The notes under the pieces: model-generated | Database searches by the model: none | Told to the model about the DNA's origin: nothing | What the model saw: only the letters and a program-made list of their open reading frames with translations | NCBI GenBank assembly: GCA_003956705.1 | Contig: QZCP01000218.1 | Span: forward strand, 1 to 64,000 | Length of the DNA: 64,000 bases | From: Brevipalpus yothersi | Lineage: Eukaryota; Arthropoda; Arachnida; Trombidiformes; Tenuipalpidae | Reading direction: 5' to 3' | Translations under genes and position numbers: made by a program | Shown: positions 62,321-64,000 of the stretch, in pieces | Numbering within the stretch: the stretch's first letter is position 1 | How the letters are laid out: each line of letters opens with the position of its first letter

Positions 62321-63153
62321 AAGAGCAACGATTGAGTAAAAGCTTACAAGCACCAAGCATGGTGCTGAGGCTACAGAGACATATGTACTCAGGCCAAAAA
62401 GCTTCGTTGTGATCGGAACCTAGTGGGGTGAATCGGGGCCAGAGCCAAAAGAGGCTTCAAATATGAAGTCTCTCTCTCTCTCTCTCTATCGCTTTTGAGG
62501 TGCGAATAATCACACTTTCAGAGGAGAGCTTAGCGGACGGAAAAGATCCAAAAGGCCAGCGAATTTTGGCCCATAAGCGTTAGGCATGCAGAGACCGCTG
62601 ATAGAAAAAGGCTCATTCACTCTTCTCTCTCTCTCTCTCTATCCGAAAGTCGGCTCGAAAATGGCCTAGCTTCTCGAAACTACTACTACTACCACCATAA
62701 GACTCTCGCAGCATCACTCTGGTCAGCTAGGTACGGACTGGGACGTCCGGCAATCGGCTATTCAGTCATCTTCTTCTATTCTTTCATGTACACATTGCTT
62801 ACCCTCCTCCCCCTCATGAATCCCTCCTAAAAGGAAACCTTTAGAAGGATGATCTCTCTCTCCTCATAGAGAAAGAGAGTAACAAGCCTTTTATTTATGG
62901 CCTTTTCTCAGCTCAAGGCTCCTTCTCAACACACGCTCTTGGAAAAATTTCGTACACACATAAGAGCATGTCAATGTATGTACACACACATCGAGGGCAT
63001 GAGGGCTTTTGGCCCTATGAATGTGCGTAAATTTGTGACCAAGTGGTTACTTCGCACTGACCATTGTGTGTCCTCCAGTGATTTCTCCACTGTAAAAGCG
63101 GACAGAGAAGAAAAAGGTTTACCGAAACAGTGGCAGTTTTCAGAATGAGGACC

Positions 63154-63184
<31 letters not shown>

Positions 63185-64000
63185 TCTAACTAAGAGAGCA
63201 TTCACAGTGTGGACATACACAAAAGTGTTTGTGGACAAGACTTTTTCCGTTCCATGAATACGGAAAAAATTACTTCGAATGAGAAAAGTGTAAAAGCTTA
63301 CACATAGAGGAAAGAAAGAAAGAAAGAGAGAGAGAGAAACTCTTATGGACAAGAAAAATTTTGGCTTCTTCTACCTTGAACAGCTAGGGCCACTACACTA
63401 GACTACTGTATTGTCCACTGGATCAAAGTAAATACACTCATTCGATACTTATACTCCATCTTCACACCAGTCCGCCCCCTTCCTCCCTCATCTGCATATG
63501 AGTGAGGCTGGTGTGTGTATATATGAATGTAAATGAATGAGATGAATGCATTGCAATCAGATCGCTTGCTGGTCAAGTAATCGTTATTTGGGACTGATTT
63601 TTGGATAGCTTGTCAGAACATGGGCCTGAGTGAAGAAAAAGAACAACTGAAACTACGAAAAATATAAAAGGCTAACAATTTTTTCGTGCCTCTAGCAAAA
63701 GGTCTTCGTGCAGTACTTAAATGTATTCATAGCCTTAAGGCTGGACGGTAATATCTCTGTGTATATGTCTCACAAAACGGAACATGGTCACAGTTAAGTG
63801 TGAATGAGCAAGTTTTACAATATTCTGAATTTTCGTTGATGATACCGTATGCTTAAATGTCGATTTGAGTTGAGTTATCATGAAATGCAGAGAGAATTTG
63901 ATTTTGGTTCGATAAAATCAAAGTGTTAATGAATGTGAAAAGAGAAAGGCCAAAAAATGACAAAAATCTTCCATCAACATGAAGTATATACGATACAAAA

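Larger units (their letters stand above)
55711..64000. other. Upstream intron / regulatory region of the Sp gene
   Basis: No conserved protein gene was recognised. It should contain the 5' coding exon and promoter of Sp. One phase-compatible 29-nt candidate exon lies at 61551-61579 (minus; acceptor CTACCCAG, donor GTAAGTATG), but its peptide does not match known Sp N-termini. GA/CT arrays are frequent. The stretch around 62380-62760 is richer in GC than its surroundings and could be a promoter. Confidence 0.45.

Overview
The window is nuclear DNA of a eukaryote, most likely an arthropod and probably an acariform mite. The signs are short GT-AG introns (often 60-200 bp), intron-poor housekeeping genes, arthropod-type protein sequences, an Sp6-9-type limb/head transcription factor, and a very high load of GA/CT microsatellites. 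The species assignment is inference. No bacterial operons, CRISPR arrays, rRNA or tRNA genes and no transposon were recognised.

Region 1 (1 to about 10150, all minus strand) holds a tandem cluster of three related genes for secreted low-complexity proteins built from Leu, Ser, Gly, Pro and Ala. Genes 2 (5682-7620, 4 exons, 520 aa) and 3 (8466-10148, 5 exons, 287 aa) can be assembled completely from splice sites with conserved reading phase. Gene 1 runs off the left edge of the window; its repeat exon and a 36-nt exon are clear and its 5' exons are inferred. All three start with a 52-nt signal-peptide exon ending in phase 1. Genes 1 and 2 have a TATA box about 95 bp upstream of the ATG. The proteins look like silk, elastin or glue polymers, but no known family was recognised. 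This is the best candidate for an undescribed system here.

Region 2 (11.4-24.5 kb) is a compact block of conserved cell-biology genes: PP4R3/SMEK (minus, 8 exons, 798 aa), divergent mitochondrial ribosomal protein mRpS23 (plus), DNA topoisomerase II (plus, 1532 aa), an unrecognised possibly mitochondrial protein ORF lying only 12 nt upstream of and in frame with BLOC1S1 (plus; likely a dicistronic transcript), and a single-exon sphingolipid delta-4 desaturase-like gene (minus).

Region 3 (24.5-64 kb) is almost gene-free. Its one clear gene is the main coding exon of an Sp6-9 (Sp8/Sp9-like) zinc-finger transcription factor at 53908-55710 (minus), whose first coding exon was not found with certainty. 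About 29 kb downstream and 8 kb upstream of that exon are packed with GA/CT arrays and short spurious reading frames. This is the layout expected for the cis-regulatory domain of a developmental gene, though that is inference. One possible small secreted peptide gene (32379-32570) is noted there.
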